Shown here: piece after piece, positions 33,751-43,074 of the stretch
How the letters are laid out: the number at the start of each line of letters is the position of its first letter
Numbering within the stretch: position 1 is the stretch's first letter
From: Pseudomonadales bacterium
Lineage (GTDB): Bacteria; Pseudomonadota; Gammaproteobacteria; Pseudomonadales; Pseudohongiellaceae
Direction: 5' to 3'
DNA length: 45,912 nt
Assembly (NCBI GenBank): GCA_023257655.1
Contig: JALRBQ010000100.1
Location: 1 to 45,912, forward strand
Notes under the pieces: model-generated
What the model saw: the letters and a program-made list of their open reading frames with translations, nothing else
What the model was told of the DNA's origin: nothing
Databases searched by the model: none
Program-made: the position numbers and the translations under genes

Positions 33751-35124
33751 TCAGTTGCTGCTGGCAAGCTCATAGCGGAGTGTAGCATTCACCGGCTGCG
33801 GAATGCCGTCAATCAGCTTCGGCCGGAAACGCATTTCTAGCACTTCTTCGCGCAGGGCCTCGGCATCCAGCGAGGCGGGCAATGCGCGGTGCAACAACCG
33901 CAGGTTGGTAGCCGTCCCCACCAGAGTCCGTAAGCGCCCCCTATTCCAGAGTTTGATCTGCTCCAGACCGGGAAGCTGGAACGAGAAGATCGCCGCTGTG
34001 GTGTCCGGATCCGGTTCACCCAAGGCCACTCCCGTGGGCGCACTATTGGCAAACGGCAGATTCGGTGAGCGCTGCTGGAAACGCAAGACGATGGCGTCTA
34101 CCGTGGATGGGTCCCCGGCACCGGTTTGCGGTTCGTTGGCGGCAACCAGGGCTGACCAAGTTGGGTAAAACTGGTGGGCCGGCAGCAGCACTGGCGCATC
34201 GAAATAGGTATTAAGCTCGGCGGTGCCGATGCCGGCTTGTTGCAGGCCGGCAAAACTGCGTTCATAGGCGGCAAGCGCCGGTTCGACGTTGGAAAACAGC
34301 ACTTCCCAGTCTGCCAGATAGAGTTCTGCAAGGGCCATGCCTTCGATATCCGGCTCTGGCTGGTTCCCGAACAAATCGCGAATTTGCAGCAACAGGATTT
34401 GACCCAAGTAATAGTTGTTCATCCGGCTTTCCGCGCGGGTCTTGCTCAGGCCAGTGCCGGTGTAGGTGCGCAGCGCTGACGAGGTCCTGCCGCCGATCTC
34501 TACGGCCTTTGATTGAAGATAGTATTGCTGGACAAGTTTGTACAGGATCGGTGCCAGTCGCGGGTCATTTTCACCCCAGTAGCGTTGTGCGACACCCAGT
34601 GCCAGTCGGTTCGGTCCCACTGCCGCCCGGAAATGATGGGCCTGATTGGCCACGATGTCCTCGGCGATACCGCGCAGATGCAGATCGGTCAGCTGAAGCA
34701 GATTGGCGATGAGATCATCATCGACGATATTTTCCTCACGCGAGAGCAACCAGTACAGATGATCCAGCTGTTCCTCAGCGTGGAACCAGTCGTTGCGATT
34801 GGCGTAGTTCCCGGCTTTGCTCATCAGGAAAGGCACCTGGTTCATCGTATACAGGCCATCTACAACGCGGCTGATCTGGGCTGCCTGATCGAGCAGTACA
34901 TGTGCCTCGTCATACTCACCCTGTTGTAGCAGGCGATTGGCGAGATCCGCGACGGGTTCCAGCAGGTGCGCATCGAGACGGGTATGGGAGGTGGCCAGAA
35001 CGTCCAGCGCGGCGCGCGCTTTCTCGATCTCCTGTGCCTGGGAGAGTGGTGAGGCGGCATCCTGGGCTAACGCCAGGCTCGCAGGTAACGCGAGGCAGCC
35101 GAGTAGCATGTGCAATCTGGACAT
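33751..35124 (-). CDS. Exported TPR-like protein with TonB-C-like end
   Basis: This 457-residue protein has a signal peptide (about 1-20). Helical repeats resembling TPRs follow (ANRLLQQGEYDEAHVLLDQA, ALAELYLADWEVLFSNVEPA, ALAAYERSFAGLQQAG). The last 30 residues (EMRFRPKLIDGIPQPVNATL) resemble the beta-strand end of TonB C-terminal domains. No catalytic motif is visible. It is likely a periplasmic scaffold or a cell-envelope protein of unknown role. It lies upstream of the kinase gene on the same strand with a gap of about 90 bases and may belong to the same transcript. Confidence 0.7.
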   Translation of the reverse strand: MSRLHMLLGCLALPASLALAQDAASPLSQAQEIEKARAALDVLATSHTRLDAHLLEPVADLANRLLQQGEYDEAHVLLDQAAQISRVVDGLYTMNQVPFLMSKAGNYANRNDWFHAEEQLDHLYWLLSREENIVDDDLIANLLQLTDLHLRGIAEDIVANQAHHFRAAVGPNRLALGVAQRYWGENDPRLAPILYKLVQQYYLQSKAVEIGGRTSSALRTYTGTGLSKTRAESRMNNYYLGQILLLQIRDLFGNQPEPDIEGMALAELYLADWEVLFSNVEPALAAYERSFAGLQQAGIGTAELNTYFDAPVLLPAHQFYPTWSALVAANEPQTGAGDPSTVDAIVLRFQQRSPNLPFANSAPTGVALGEPDPDTTAAIFSFQLPGLEQIKLWNRGRLRTLVGTATNLRLLHRALPASLDAEALREEVLEMRFRPKLIDGIPQPVNATLRYELASSN

Positions 35125-35332
35125 GGCTTCTGTTCCGCGTGTTGCTGTGGCAAACGGGGTACCGGGCCGAGCGGATTCTGCAGCTGCACGAATTCCCGCC
35201 CAGGTCCCCGCAGGTTACTCAAGCCCCGCGCACTTGGCAATTGGCGCGCTCACAAATCCCACCGGGCCACACCGAGCCAGCCGCATGTCACTGTGTATAA
35301 TGACGCTCCCTGTGACTGCCGAGAGCTCCAAC

Positions 35333-35773
35333 ATGCCCGCTGAGTGCGCCGCCCCGACATTTACTACTGACTTCATGGTGCGCTACGCCGAGACCGACGC
35401 CATGGGCGTCGTTCACCACGCCAATTATCTGGTGTACTTCGAGGAGGGACGCAGTCACTACATGCGCACGCTCGGAGCCGATTACGCCGAATTCGAGGCC
35501 GCCGGTTACCAGTTGCCGGTAACCGAGACCGGGCTGCGTTACGCCGGCAGTCTGCGCTACGGCAGCCGGGTGTGCGTCAGCACACGGGTGCTTGAGAGCA
35601 AGAGTCGCAGCCTGCACTTTACCTACGAGGTCTCCGTGCTCGGCCATCCCAAAGTGCTGGTTACCGGATTCACGAAACACGTGTGGACCGACCTGGACGG
35701 CGGGGTCTGCCGCGCCCCGGCGAAATGGGGAATTCTCCTAAAGAATTTTTCTGACACGACTGCGACCGTTTGA
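35333..35773 (+). CDS. Acyl-CoA thioesterase, YbgC/4HBT hotdog family
   Basis: This 146-residue single-hotdog protein carries the family signature RYAETDAMGVVHHANYLVYF with the catalytic Asp at about D22, followed by the long helix and strands ending KHVWTDLDGG. Members hydrolyse short-chain or aromatic acyl-CoA, or interact with the acyl carrier protein. The ORF is open far upstream, but that part is antisense to the TPR gene; I chose the ATG at 35333 because the hotdog fold starts there. ATGs at 35285 and 35300 are alternatives. The Tol-Pal genes that often accompany ybgC are absent. Confidence 0.85.
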   Translation: MPAECAAPTFTTDFMVRYAETDAMGVVHHANYLVYFEEGRSHYMRTLGADYAEFEAAGYQLPVTETGLRYAGSLRYGSRVCVSTRVLESKSRSLHFTYEVSVLGHPKVLVTGFTKHVWTDLDGGVCRAPAKWGILLKNFSDTTATV

Positions 35774-35878
35774 GGCGCGCCGGAATCTGTACGACAGCCC
35801 GATATGCGGCTACTATCGGGTGTTATTCCCGTGCCTGAATTGACCGTAGGTCGATTGTTAAATTCTGGATCTGCCGTC

Positions 35879-38034
35879 ATGAAAGGTGTGATCAATAAAC
35901 TTAAACTCAATTGTGTCAGCGCACTGACGCGGCTAACGATCACAGCGCTCGATACCGCACGACTGGAACTCGAAACCCGCGCTCCCCGCACTGCCGACAC
36001 GCCACTGCCTCCCCTGCGTGATGAGACTCCGGCGATTGCTGAACGCTTCATGCAAAACATGAATGCCTGTTTCGACAGCCTGATTGCCGAGCGGCGGCTG
36101 GCGCCCGATGTCTCAGCCTATGACTCAGAGCCACCGAATGAGGAAGCCCTCATCGAGGCAGTCATCGCGATGGAGGGTATGGTCAAGCACGCACGCAACT
36201 GTCACGTGCAACAGAGCATCAGTCTCACCACGCGCTTGAGTGCGCTCTCTCCCAACCTGAAAATCGATGAATCGAACAACCCGCTCGATCCGGAGCAGAT
36301 CGGAGAGAGTTTTATCGAGGCGATCCGTCCGCTCAACCTGCAAGCCCATCACCTGCTCACGATCTATCGGGAATTCAACAAGGCGGTCTTTCACAATCTC
36401 GAAAACTTGCTGATTGGGGCGAACGCCATCCTCATCGATTTCGGCGTGTTGCCGGAACTGGATATCCAGGCTCGCACCCGGGACCAGCAGAAGGCCAACC
36501 GTTCCCGCGAGCGCCCGACAACGGATCGCGAGACCCGCGCCTTCAGCGCGGCGCAGCCGACGGCAAGTCCGACTGCAACAGGACCCGATCCCGAATTCTT
36601 CAGTCTGCTGCAGGAACTGATCGCGCCGCTGACCAGTCAGGCCGTGGCAGCCTCGGACCTGCCCGCGAGCAGCGCCGGCGCCGATGTCGCTGCACCAGAG
36701 GCAGCTACGCAGTTAATCCAGTTGCAGACACTGTTGGCCCATGTTCAGTCGGAACTGGACGCGAAATTGCCCGCGCCCACGCCGAATGAATCCAGCCAGG
36801 CGGTCGCGGCGGATATCCGCACAGCCATCGGCTCTGCCCTGCAGGAACAGGTGGCAGCCGGACGGCTGGATGTGTTGAGCCCGGTGCATGCCCGGGTGAT
36901 CAATCTCATCACACTGCTGTATGAGGCTATCGCTCACGACGAATCCCAGCCTGCGGCCATGCAAGCCTTGCTGGCGCGGACCCAGCTACCAGTACTGCGC
37001 GCAGCGCTGGCGGACCACACCTTCTTCTATGATGACCAACACCCGGCGCGATTGTTGCTCAATTAGTTCGCCCAGGCGGGCGTGGCCTGGACGGCGGCCC
37101 AGACACTGACGTCCGATCCAACCTGGCAGCGCGTGAAGGGACTCGTGAGTCGCCTGCTCGAGTCAGATATCGTCGACAACACCCTGCTGAAGAAGCTGGT
37201 TGCCGACCTGCGGCGTTTTCTGCAGGAGCAGACGCAGGCACAGAACGCACTGGAACGGAAGATTCGGACGCGGCAGACTATGCCGAGCGACTGGATGATG
37301 TGGCACAGTTTGCCCGGCAGAAAATTCGCGAACGCGTCCTGACCGGATCGCTGGATCCCTTCATCGATGCCTTGCTGGATCGCTATATCCAGCCCTTTCT
37401 CGTCAAACTCATCCTCAAGGAAGGCCCAGGCGGCAGCTCCTGGAAACCGGTCATGAATACCATAGATGTATTGCTATGGTCAGTGAATCCAGAGAAGCAA
37501 TCCGGTGACGCCGAGCGCTTTGCCAAGATTAATCCGCGCTTGCTGACGAATCTGGCGAAGGCGATGGAGATTGGCGGTGCCTCCGCATTCGAGATTGAGC
37601 AGCAGACACAGCAATTGCGCGAGGTGCAACGGCGAAGCTTTCACGCGAATGGTGCGGAACACACCTCGACTGCCGGGACTCCTGACCCGAGCATCACCGC
37701 GCCCGACGCACCCCAGGCCCGCCGCGAAACCGCGGCATTACCACCCGATGATCCCCATGTCCGCCAGGTCGCGCGGTTGCCGATCGGTGTCTGGGTCGAA
37801 TTCGAAGGTGCCGGCGGACAGCCCGTGCGCTGCACCCTGGTCGCCCGCATCGACAGCATCGACAAGTTGTTCTTTGTGAATCAGGCGGGAGTGAAGGTCG
37901 CCGAGTTGTCGCGCATGGGACTGGCTCGGGAGCTGAAGGCAGGCACAGTCAGAATCGTGAGCGAAGGGGCACTGGTTGATCGCGCGCTGCATGCGCTGAT
38001 TGGCAAGCTGCGCAGCACCGTGATCACCCGGTAG
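35879..38034 (+). pseudogene. DUF1631 family gene, broken by a stop codon and a frameshift
   Basis: The three consecutive reading pieces together match one DUF1631 protein of about 718 residues. The N-terminal piece has NPLDPEQIGESFIEAIRPL and NLLIGANAILIDFGVLPEL, the family's helical signature. It ends at TAG (37064-37066), directly followed in frame by FAQAGVAWTAAQT, the natural continuation. About 200 bases later (37255-37270) the frame shifts by -1, after which ADYAERLDDVAQFARQKIRERVL continues to 38034 with a PilZ-like end (GVWVEFEGAGG). Two independent lesions point to a pseudogene or local sequencing errors. I start at the Met at 35879; 35804 is an alternative. The function of DUF1631 is unknown. 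Confidence 0.78.
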
Positions 38035-38054
38035 CGTTTCAGCTCCAGCTATTG

Positions 38055-39353
38055 TCAGTGATGAGGTTTGGGAATCTTGCCACCGAGCAGGAAAATCGCC
38101 ATTCCCAGCGCACCGGCCGCGGCGGCAACCAGGTAGGGCATCGCGTAGTGGTGGCCGGAGTTCGCATACACCAGCCCCAACAAGGCGGGCCCGGTCGCGG
38201 TGCCCCAGGAAGTCATCAGGTTGCTGATGGAAAAGATGCGGGCATACTCGCGTGTGCCAAACGCCTCGGCGATGATCAGCGGTTGCAGCATCAGCAGGTT
38301 ACCAACCGTTGCACCGAAGATCGCCAGTCCAATACACAGACTCACAACATTGAACCCACCGGCGAGCAGGCTCAGCGACAGCGCCTGCAGCACCATCATG
38401 CCGATGGCAAAATTACGGATCGAAAACTGGTCCACTACCCAGCCGCCAAGCAGGCGGCCGATGATGCTCGCCACCGGCAGAATCGCCACGGCCAGTGCCG
38501 TCTGCGCCTCGCTCAGTAGCTCTCTCGCCAGACCGTATTGATGGGCGATGCCACCGACCTGGGCCAACATCAGAAAGACGTAACCTACACTCACGCTCCA
38601 GAAGAAACGCCCGCGACGCGCCTCGCGAAAGCTGATGCCCTCGTGCATATCCTGCGCGGCAGCTGGTGGCAGCGCGGACTCTGTGCCCGGCAGTGCCGCA
38701 CTGGCGGCCTGCAGCACCGGCGCAGTGCTGGCGCTGCTGCCCGGAGCCACCAGCCCCATGGATTCCGGACTGGGTCGCAGCCAGAGCCAGGTTGCCGGTA
38801 CCACACCAAACAGGTACATCGCGCCGATCACCGGGGCCGCCGTCGTGAAACCGAGTCGCTCCACCAACAAGACGCACAAGGGGGTAAGCACTACACCGCC
38901 CAGGGACAGACCAGTGGAGGCAATGGACAGGGCCCGTGCGCGACGATAGCGAAACCATCGCGTGACGAGAGTCGTCGCCGGAATCAGTGCAGAGGCGGCG
39001 AAGCCAATGCCGAGGCAGGCATAGACGAGAATGAGTTGCCACAGCGTCGACACGAGCGCCAGCGAGCTGAGGGAGAGCCACGCGATGATCGCGCCGGTGG
39101 TGATGCACAGCCGTGGATCGTAATGCTGCAGGAAGCGTGCGACGATGACGCCACCGATGCCACCGCTGAAGAAGAACACCGAGACTGCGATCGACGCCGA
39201 CTGCACATCGAAATCGGGGCGGGTTGCGAGGGCGTTGAGATAAACGGCGTGGTTGTAAAATCCCAGACCGCTCGTGAATGTCAGGATGAAGAGAATGGCG
39301 GCGACGATTTTCCAACCATAATAGATCTGTGAAGCTGCTGGAGCGTTTGCCAC
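38055..39353 (-). CDS. Major facilitator superfamily transporter (monocarboxylate/OFA-like)
   Basis: This 432-residue inner-membrane protein has about 12 helices in two halves and a hydrophilic loop (about 190-245, rich in Ala and Pro). SGGIGGVIVARFLQHYD and TRWFRYRRARALSIASTG are the MFS loop motifs, and the overall look is that of monocarboxylate or oxalate/formate-type transporters. The start is GTG at 39353 with GGGAA 7 bases upstream; the longer TTG start at 39437 was rejected. An 8-bp inverted repeat (39392-39414) lies in its promoter region. The substrate is unknown; a small organic acid is likely by family. Confidence 0.82.
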   Translation of the reverse strand: MANAPAASQIYYGWKIVAAILFILTFTSGLGFYNHAVYLNALATRPDFDVQSASIAVSVFFFSGGIGGVIVARFLQHYDPRLCITTGAIIAWLSLSSLALVSTLWQLILVYACLGIGFAASALIPATTLVTRWFRYRRARALSIASTGLSLGGVVLTPLCVLLVERLGFTTAAPVIGAMYLFGVVPATWLWLRPSPESMGLVAPGSSASTAPVLQAASAALPGTESALPPAAAQDMHEGISFREARRGRFFWSVSVGYVFLMLAQVGGIAHQYGLARELLSEAQTALAVAILPVASIIGRLLGGWVVDQFSIRNFAIGMMVLQALSLSLLAGGFNVVSLCIGLAIFGATVGNLLMLQPLIIAEAFGTREYARIFSISNLMTSWGTATGPALLGLVYANSGHHYAMPYLVAAAAGALGMAIFLLGGKIPKPHH

Positions 39354-39391
39354 GAAATGTTCCCGATTATGCTGGATGCCTGCGCCGAACT

Positions 39392-39414
39392 CTTGATCAA
39401 AACTTCTGATCAAG
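39392..39414. promoter_or_regulatory. 8-bp inverted repeat upstream of MFS gene
   Basis: CTTGATCA and TGATCAAG are separated by 7 bases, 39 bases upstream of the GTG start. The symmetrical TGATCA core suits a dimeric regulator site. No regulator gene is adjacent. Confidence 0.45.
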
Positions 39415-39514
39415 CACTTTACCGAACACGCGACCAAACTGTTACATTAACGCACTTTTTGACGAGGTCTTGGCGCTGATCGTCGGTGAGGCGCGCCACC
39501 CGTTGGTCGATCGA

Positions 39515-41218
39515 TCACTTTGGTGCGCGATAATAACTGAAATATCCGGTAAACATCTCATCCCAGCTATTCAGTCCGAAACCCACCACCTTGTTTGGAT
39601 CGGGATTGTTCGGGTTCGAGATTGAGTTGTCGAAGGCACCAATTGCCTTCACCGTGCTGCCGGCTGGGATCCGCAGTGGCGAGTCCAGCAGGTAGTGCGG
39701 CTGCCAACCGTAATTATAGGCCGGCACACTGAAGATCGCCTGTTCGCTCCCGTCGGGATAGGCCACAACAAACTTCATCCGTTTGCCGCGATTATTCATG
39801 CGTGCGCGCACGCCGAAAATCACCACGTCCTCATCAAACCGGTGTGTCGCCAGCATCGGGAAGTCGGCCACATTGGCCGGCAATTCGAAGCGGGTGGATA
39901 CCGCCTGGGTTCGCACTTCGGTCAGGTCCGTGGCTGCGCTGAAATAGAGGCCGAGTTCGGTCGTATCGACGGTGGCCTGCCCGTTCGTGACATAGTGAAA
40001 CTGCATGGAAAGTCGGTGCCCGGCGGGAATCAGGACACCGGTGCCCGCCGGATACTCGATCGCTCTCTGTGCACCCGGTGCATAGCCTTCGACGAAGCGT
40101 CGACTGACAGACTCCTGGTTACGCTCCTCACCCCAGAAGTCTTCACCTGGCGCCGTAACAAACGTCATGAGGTGGTGCAGCACAGACGCATCGCCGGCGC
40201 GGAACTGCACCGCGCGCAACCAGCGATCTTCGGTGAACGGCAGTTCCACCTGTTCATAGAGGTAGTCCATCACGCCGGTGCGCGGGATCTGGTGCGCAGG
40301 TCCGGTGACGATGTAGTCGGGTTCACCAAGAAACCAGGGGTCCGGGCCGACAGCAAGCTGCGCTTCCAGCGGGTCCGTCTCCGAGTCGCCTCGCGGCGCG
40401 CCGCCGTCGATCCAGTGAATCAGCGTCTGTAAGTCCTGCGCGGCCAAATAACGAGCGTCTGCCGAATGCCCGATGAGGGGATCGACCTGGGCCGGGGGCA
40501 TGCGCTTGTTCAGCAACACCTCGCGAATCATCGGCGACCAGCCGAGCACCATCAGATAACTGTCGAGGGCGAAGGGACCCACGCCTCCCTGCCGATGACA
40601 CTCGGCGCAATTTGCCAGCAGGATAGGCGCCACTTCCGTGGCATAGTCCGGCGCCTTCTCGACGTGGGCAGCCTTGCGAGGATAGGCGATTTCGCAGTCG
40701 GCGCCCTCTGGGTGGACAAGATCGGCGGTGCTGATCGTATCCACCACGCTGCCGTCTACCGCCTGCGCAAGCACCTCGGCCAGAGTCTCGACTACCGCGC
40801 CGCGGTAAAACAGCGACAAGCGCTGGGGATTCATCACCAGCACCTGGCCGGCGTGGGTCAGACCCAGAGTCTCCGAGACCAGCTGCCCATCGTCCTCCAG
40901 CAGCGGCAGACCGGAGTCGATCTGTTGCAGACGCTCGCGACCGGAGTCGAGAGAATCCAGCAGCAGAAATTCCACCGCCTCGTCGTTGGTGCTCGTGCGC
41001 ACATCAAGCAGTGCTTGCACCAGCGCGGGCATGGCTGCGCAACCGGGAACATACGCCATCATCACAACGGCGCGCCGATGCTGATAGCGACTGAGTTGAT
41101 GGAAAGTGCCCGTGTTATCCAGCAGCGCGAAATCGCTGATGCGTTCCAGGGCTGCATCGGCGACGACTGCCCAGAACACGGCGAGGAGGCTACAGGCGGT
41201 CAACAGTGGCTTGTGCAT
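39515..41218 (-). CDS. Redoxin-cytochrome c-PHM-like fusion with degenerate CuM site, paralog 4
   Basis: This 567-residue exported protein has the same plan as paralogs 1 and 2: signal peptide (about 1-23), redoxin-like domain with C60, linker C175 and haem motif CAECH at 204-208. In the monooxygenase domain the CuH ligands H348, H349 and H408 and the CuM Met M555 remain, but the CuM HxH pair is replaced: where the others read HMHFRG or HMHYRG this reads RMNNRG (R473, N475). Loss of both His should disable O2-binding copper in PHM-type chemistry. I use the ATG at 41218 since it begins a good signal peptide; the GTG at 41248 is possible. It is divergent from the gene at 41815. Confidence 0.86.
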   Translation of the reverse strand: MHKPLLTACSLLAVFWAVVADAALERISDFALLDNTGTFHQLSRYQHRRAVVMMAYVPGCAAMPALVQALLDVRTSTNDEAVEFLLLDSLDSGRERLQQIDSGLPLLEDDGQLVSETLGLTHAGQVLVMNPQRLSLFYRGAVVETLAEVLAQAVDGSVVDTISTADLVHPEGADCEIAYPRKAAHVEKAPDYATEVAPILLANCAECHRQGGVGPFALDSYLMVLGWSPMIREVLLNKRMPPAQVDPLIGHSADARYLAAQDLQTLIHWIDGGAPRGDSETDPLEAQLAVGPDPWFLGEPDYIVTGPAHQIPRTGVMDYLYEQVELPFTEDRWLRAVQFRAGDASVLHHLMTFVTAPGEDFWGEERNQESVSRRFVEGYAPGAQRAIEYPAGTGVLIPAGHRLSMQFHYVTNGQATVDTTELGLYFSAATDLTEVRTQAVSTRFELPANVADFPMLATHRFDEDVVIFGVRARMNNRGKRMKFVVAYPDGSEQAIFSVPAYNYGWQPHYLLDSPLRIPAGSTVKAIGAFDNSISNPNNPDPNKVVGFGLNSWDEMFTGYFSYYRAPK

Positions 41219-41814
41219 CAGATGGATAACGGTCTGGTTGAGTGACACCCTACAGCCACCAACGCGAAGTGGTCGCTGTCACGAAAGGAAGAACGCCCAG
41301 TGTTGGGAAATGCGGCATATCCATTTGCCGTTTCCTTGCCGGCTTCTTCGCCGATTACTGCTGGGGTTTTCACAGGGCGCAAATCCTCTCACACTCGCGC
41401 CCTTGCTGACAAATGACCGACGATTGCGCTGCACCATTTTGGCGCCCGCGTTGATGTCGAGTGCGGCGCAGGCGAGTTCCACCGCACGCCACGTCGCATT
41501 TGTTCCACCCGTTTTGCCCGGAACCCGGGACAGGCATCGCGTTTCGGCGCACCCCCTGCGTCGATCACGACACCGACGGCTGAAAGGCGATGGAAAGGGC
41601 TGTCACAGAATCCCTAACAATAGTAACAATTCCTTACAATTGAACGCTCTATCCCTCTGAGCTTCGCTAGACTCCTGCGAAAAGGGCGTTTATCCTTGCG
41701 TCCCTGTTTGGAACACATTCAAACCAGAAGTAAGTCTGCCAGAGACGGGCTAGAGAATCAGTCTCGTTGGTGGTAAAAACGTTCCATCGAAACTGCAATT
41801 TGGAGAGTACAACA
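41219..41814. other. Intergenic region between divergent secreted-protein genes
   Basis: This gap of nearly 600 bases has no supported gene. It contains the promoters of the degenerate monooxygenase (minus) and the secreted protein (plus). An AT-rich stretch at 41613-41645 and the sequence GCTAGACTCCTGCG (41666-41679) are the most promoter-like parts. A similar CTTAGACTCTGCGG lies before the last monooxygenase gene. Small ORFs within it overlap each other and lack ribosome-binding sites. Confidence 0.45.
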
Positions 41815-42744
41815 ATGCAACAACTACGAAAGGCACTGGGCGTTCTCGGTCTCGCACTGATCGCTCTTGCCAGCATGTCATCCCTGGCCCAGCAACCCCG
41901 CTTCCTGAGTCTGGCTCCGCCCGACGGCTTGCCAATCATTCCCGTGCTGGAAGGCTGGACTGCCAACGCCGACGGTTCGCGCAGTTTCTCCTTCGGCTAC
42001 ATCAATCGCAACAAGGTGGCCATCGATCTGCCCCTGGGCGAAGCCAACTACATGGATCCCGCTGAATACAGCGGCATGCAACCGACCCATTTCCCGCCCG
42101 GACGCGGCACTGGTGTCTTCACCGTGACTGTGCCGGCTGACAAGGCCGACATCGATGTCTGGTGGTACCTGAAGACCGGTAACCAGGAAGCCCTGAAAGT
42201 TCCGGGCCGCGCCGGCATCTCCGCCTACGAACTGGATTTCATCCTGCCACGTCCGCAAGGCGCACTGCAGCCCTTCGCCGGCTTTGGCGAAAGCGATGAC
42301 ATCGCTCCCGGCCTGTTTGCCTCCGTGCGTGACTATCCAAGCACCGTGAAGGTCAACTCCGACGTCATGCTGGCCGTGCGCGCCAAGGACCCGTCTGTAC
42401 GCGATCCGAAAGACCCGCGCTTCAAGGAAGCCTTGCCCGTCGGCGTGCACTTCGAGAAGTACCAGGGCCCGGGCGAAGTGACCTTCACCCGTCACCCGGA
42501 CACTGTCGTACCGACCAACCCCTACGGTCCGGATGACCCCCGTTCACGTCGTTTCCGTGAGCCGGCTGCGGGTGATGTCGAGATTCCTGGCGGCGACGGC
42601 TTAGCCCGCGTGATCGCGAAATTCGCGACTCCTGGCGACTACATCATTCACGCCAAGGTCGAGAACTTCAAAGCCCCTGACAGCTCAGACGGCGACCAGT
42701 GCTGCTGGACCAACGTCTACCAGCGCATCACAGTAACTCCGTAA
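41815..42744 (+). CDS. Secreted protein of unknown function next to copper monooxygenases
   Basis: This 309-residue exported protein has a signal peptide (about 1-26, ending SSLAQQ). The mature part is rich in short strands with Pro/Gly turns (EGWTANADGSRSFSFGYINR, GTGVFTVTVPADKADIDVWW and an ending GDYIIHAKVENFK), suggesting a beta-sandwich with an Ig-like C-terminal part. A vicinal Cys pair (QCCWTNVY) is near the end. I recognise no catalytic motif. GGAG precedes the ATG at 41815; the ORF is open 16 codons further up. Its position between two kinds of PHM-like genes makes a partner or substrate-binding role plausible, but unproven. Confidence 0.72.
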   Translation: MQQLRKALGVLGLALIALASMSSLAQQPRFLSLAPPDGLPIIPVLEGWTANADGSRSFSFGYINRNKVAIDLPLGEANYMDPAEYSGMQPTHFPPGRGTGVFTVTVPADKADIDVWWYLKTGNQEALKVPGRAGISAYELDFILPRPQGALQPFAGFGESDDIAPGLFASVRDYPSTVKVNSDVMLAVRAKDPSVRDPKDPRFKEALPVGVHFEKYQGPGEVTFTRHPDTVVPTNPYGPDDPRSRRFREPAAGDVEIPGGDGLARVIAKFATPGDYIIHAKVENFKAPDSSDGDQCCWTNVYQRITVTP

Positions 42745-43074
42745 GTCTCCGGGAACCGGTCGCTCGTTTGGGCGGCCGGTTCCAATCCGGAATCCCGGGT
42801 TGGCGCAGGCCAATTGCAGATTCCCCGCAAGGCCCTTCCTGATACCTTCCGCAAGTCATTTCGCGCTACGCTTTGCTACAGATTCCGCAACCCATTCTGA
42901 AACCGCTCTGCAAACCCGCAAAGCCCTCAAAATTGCTGAATTTACGCCAGTTTATCCTGTTGCAATTTGTTGCAAAGAATTAGGGAAAATGACGCTATTT
43001 GATGGACATTTGCAAATCACGGATTTAGTATTTTTCCAGTTGAGGAATCCAAGTCTCATCTTGAGGAGAGAAGC
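42745..43074. other. Intergenic region before cytochrome-monooxygenase paralog 5
   Basis: About 330 bases hold a hairpin GGAACCGG / CCGGTTCC at 42752-42783 just after the upstream stop codon, which lacks a T tract and is perhaps a weak terminator. The AT-rich promoter zone has two TTGCAA palindromes (42960-42965 and 42970-42975) and the perfect 10-bp palindrome ATTTGCAAAT (43008-43017). No gene is supported. Confidence 0.5.

Noticed and set aside
41106..41660. Plus-strand ORF spanning the start of paralog 4 and the intergenic gap
   Set aside because: It overlaps the signal-peptide region of a confident gene on the other strand and has no homologous-looking sequence.
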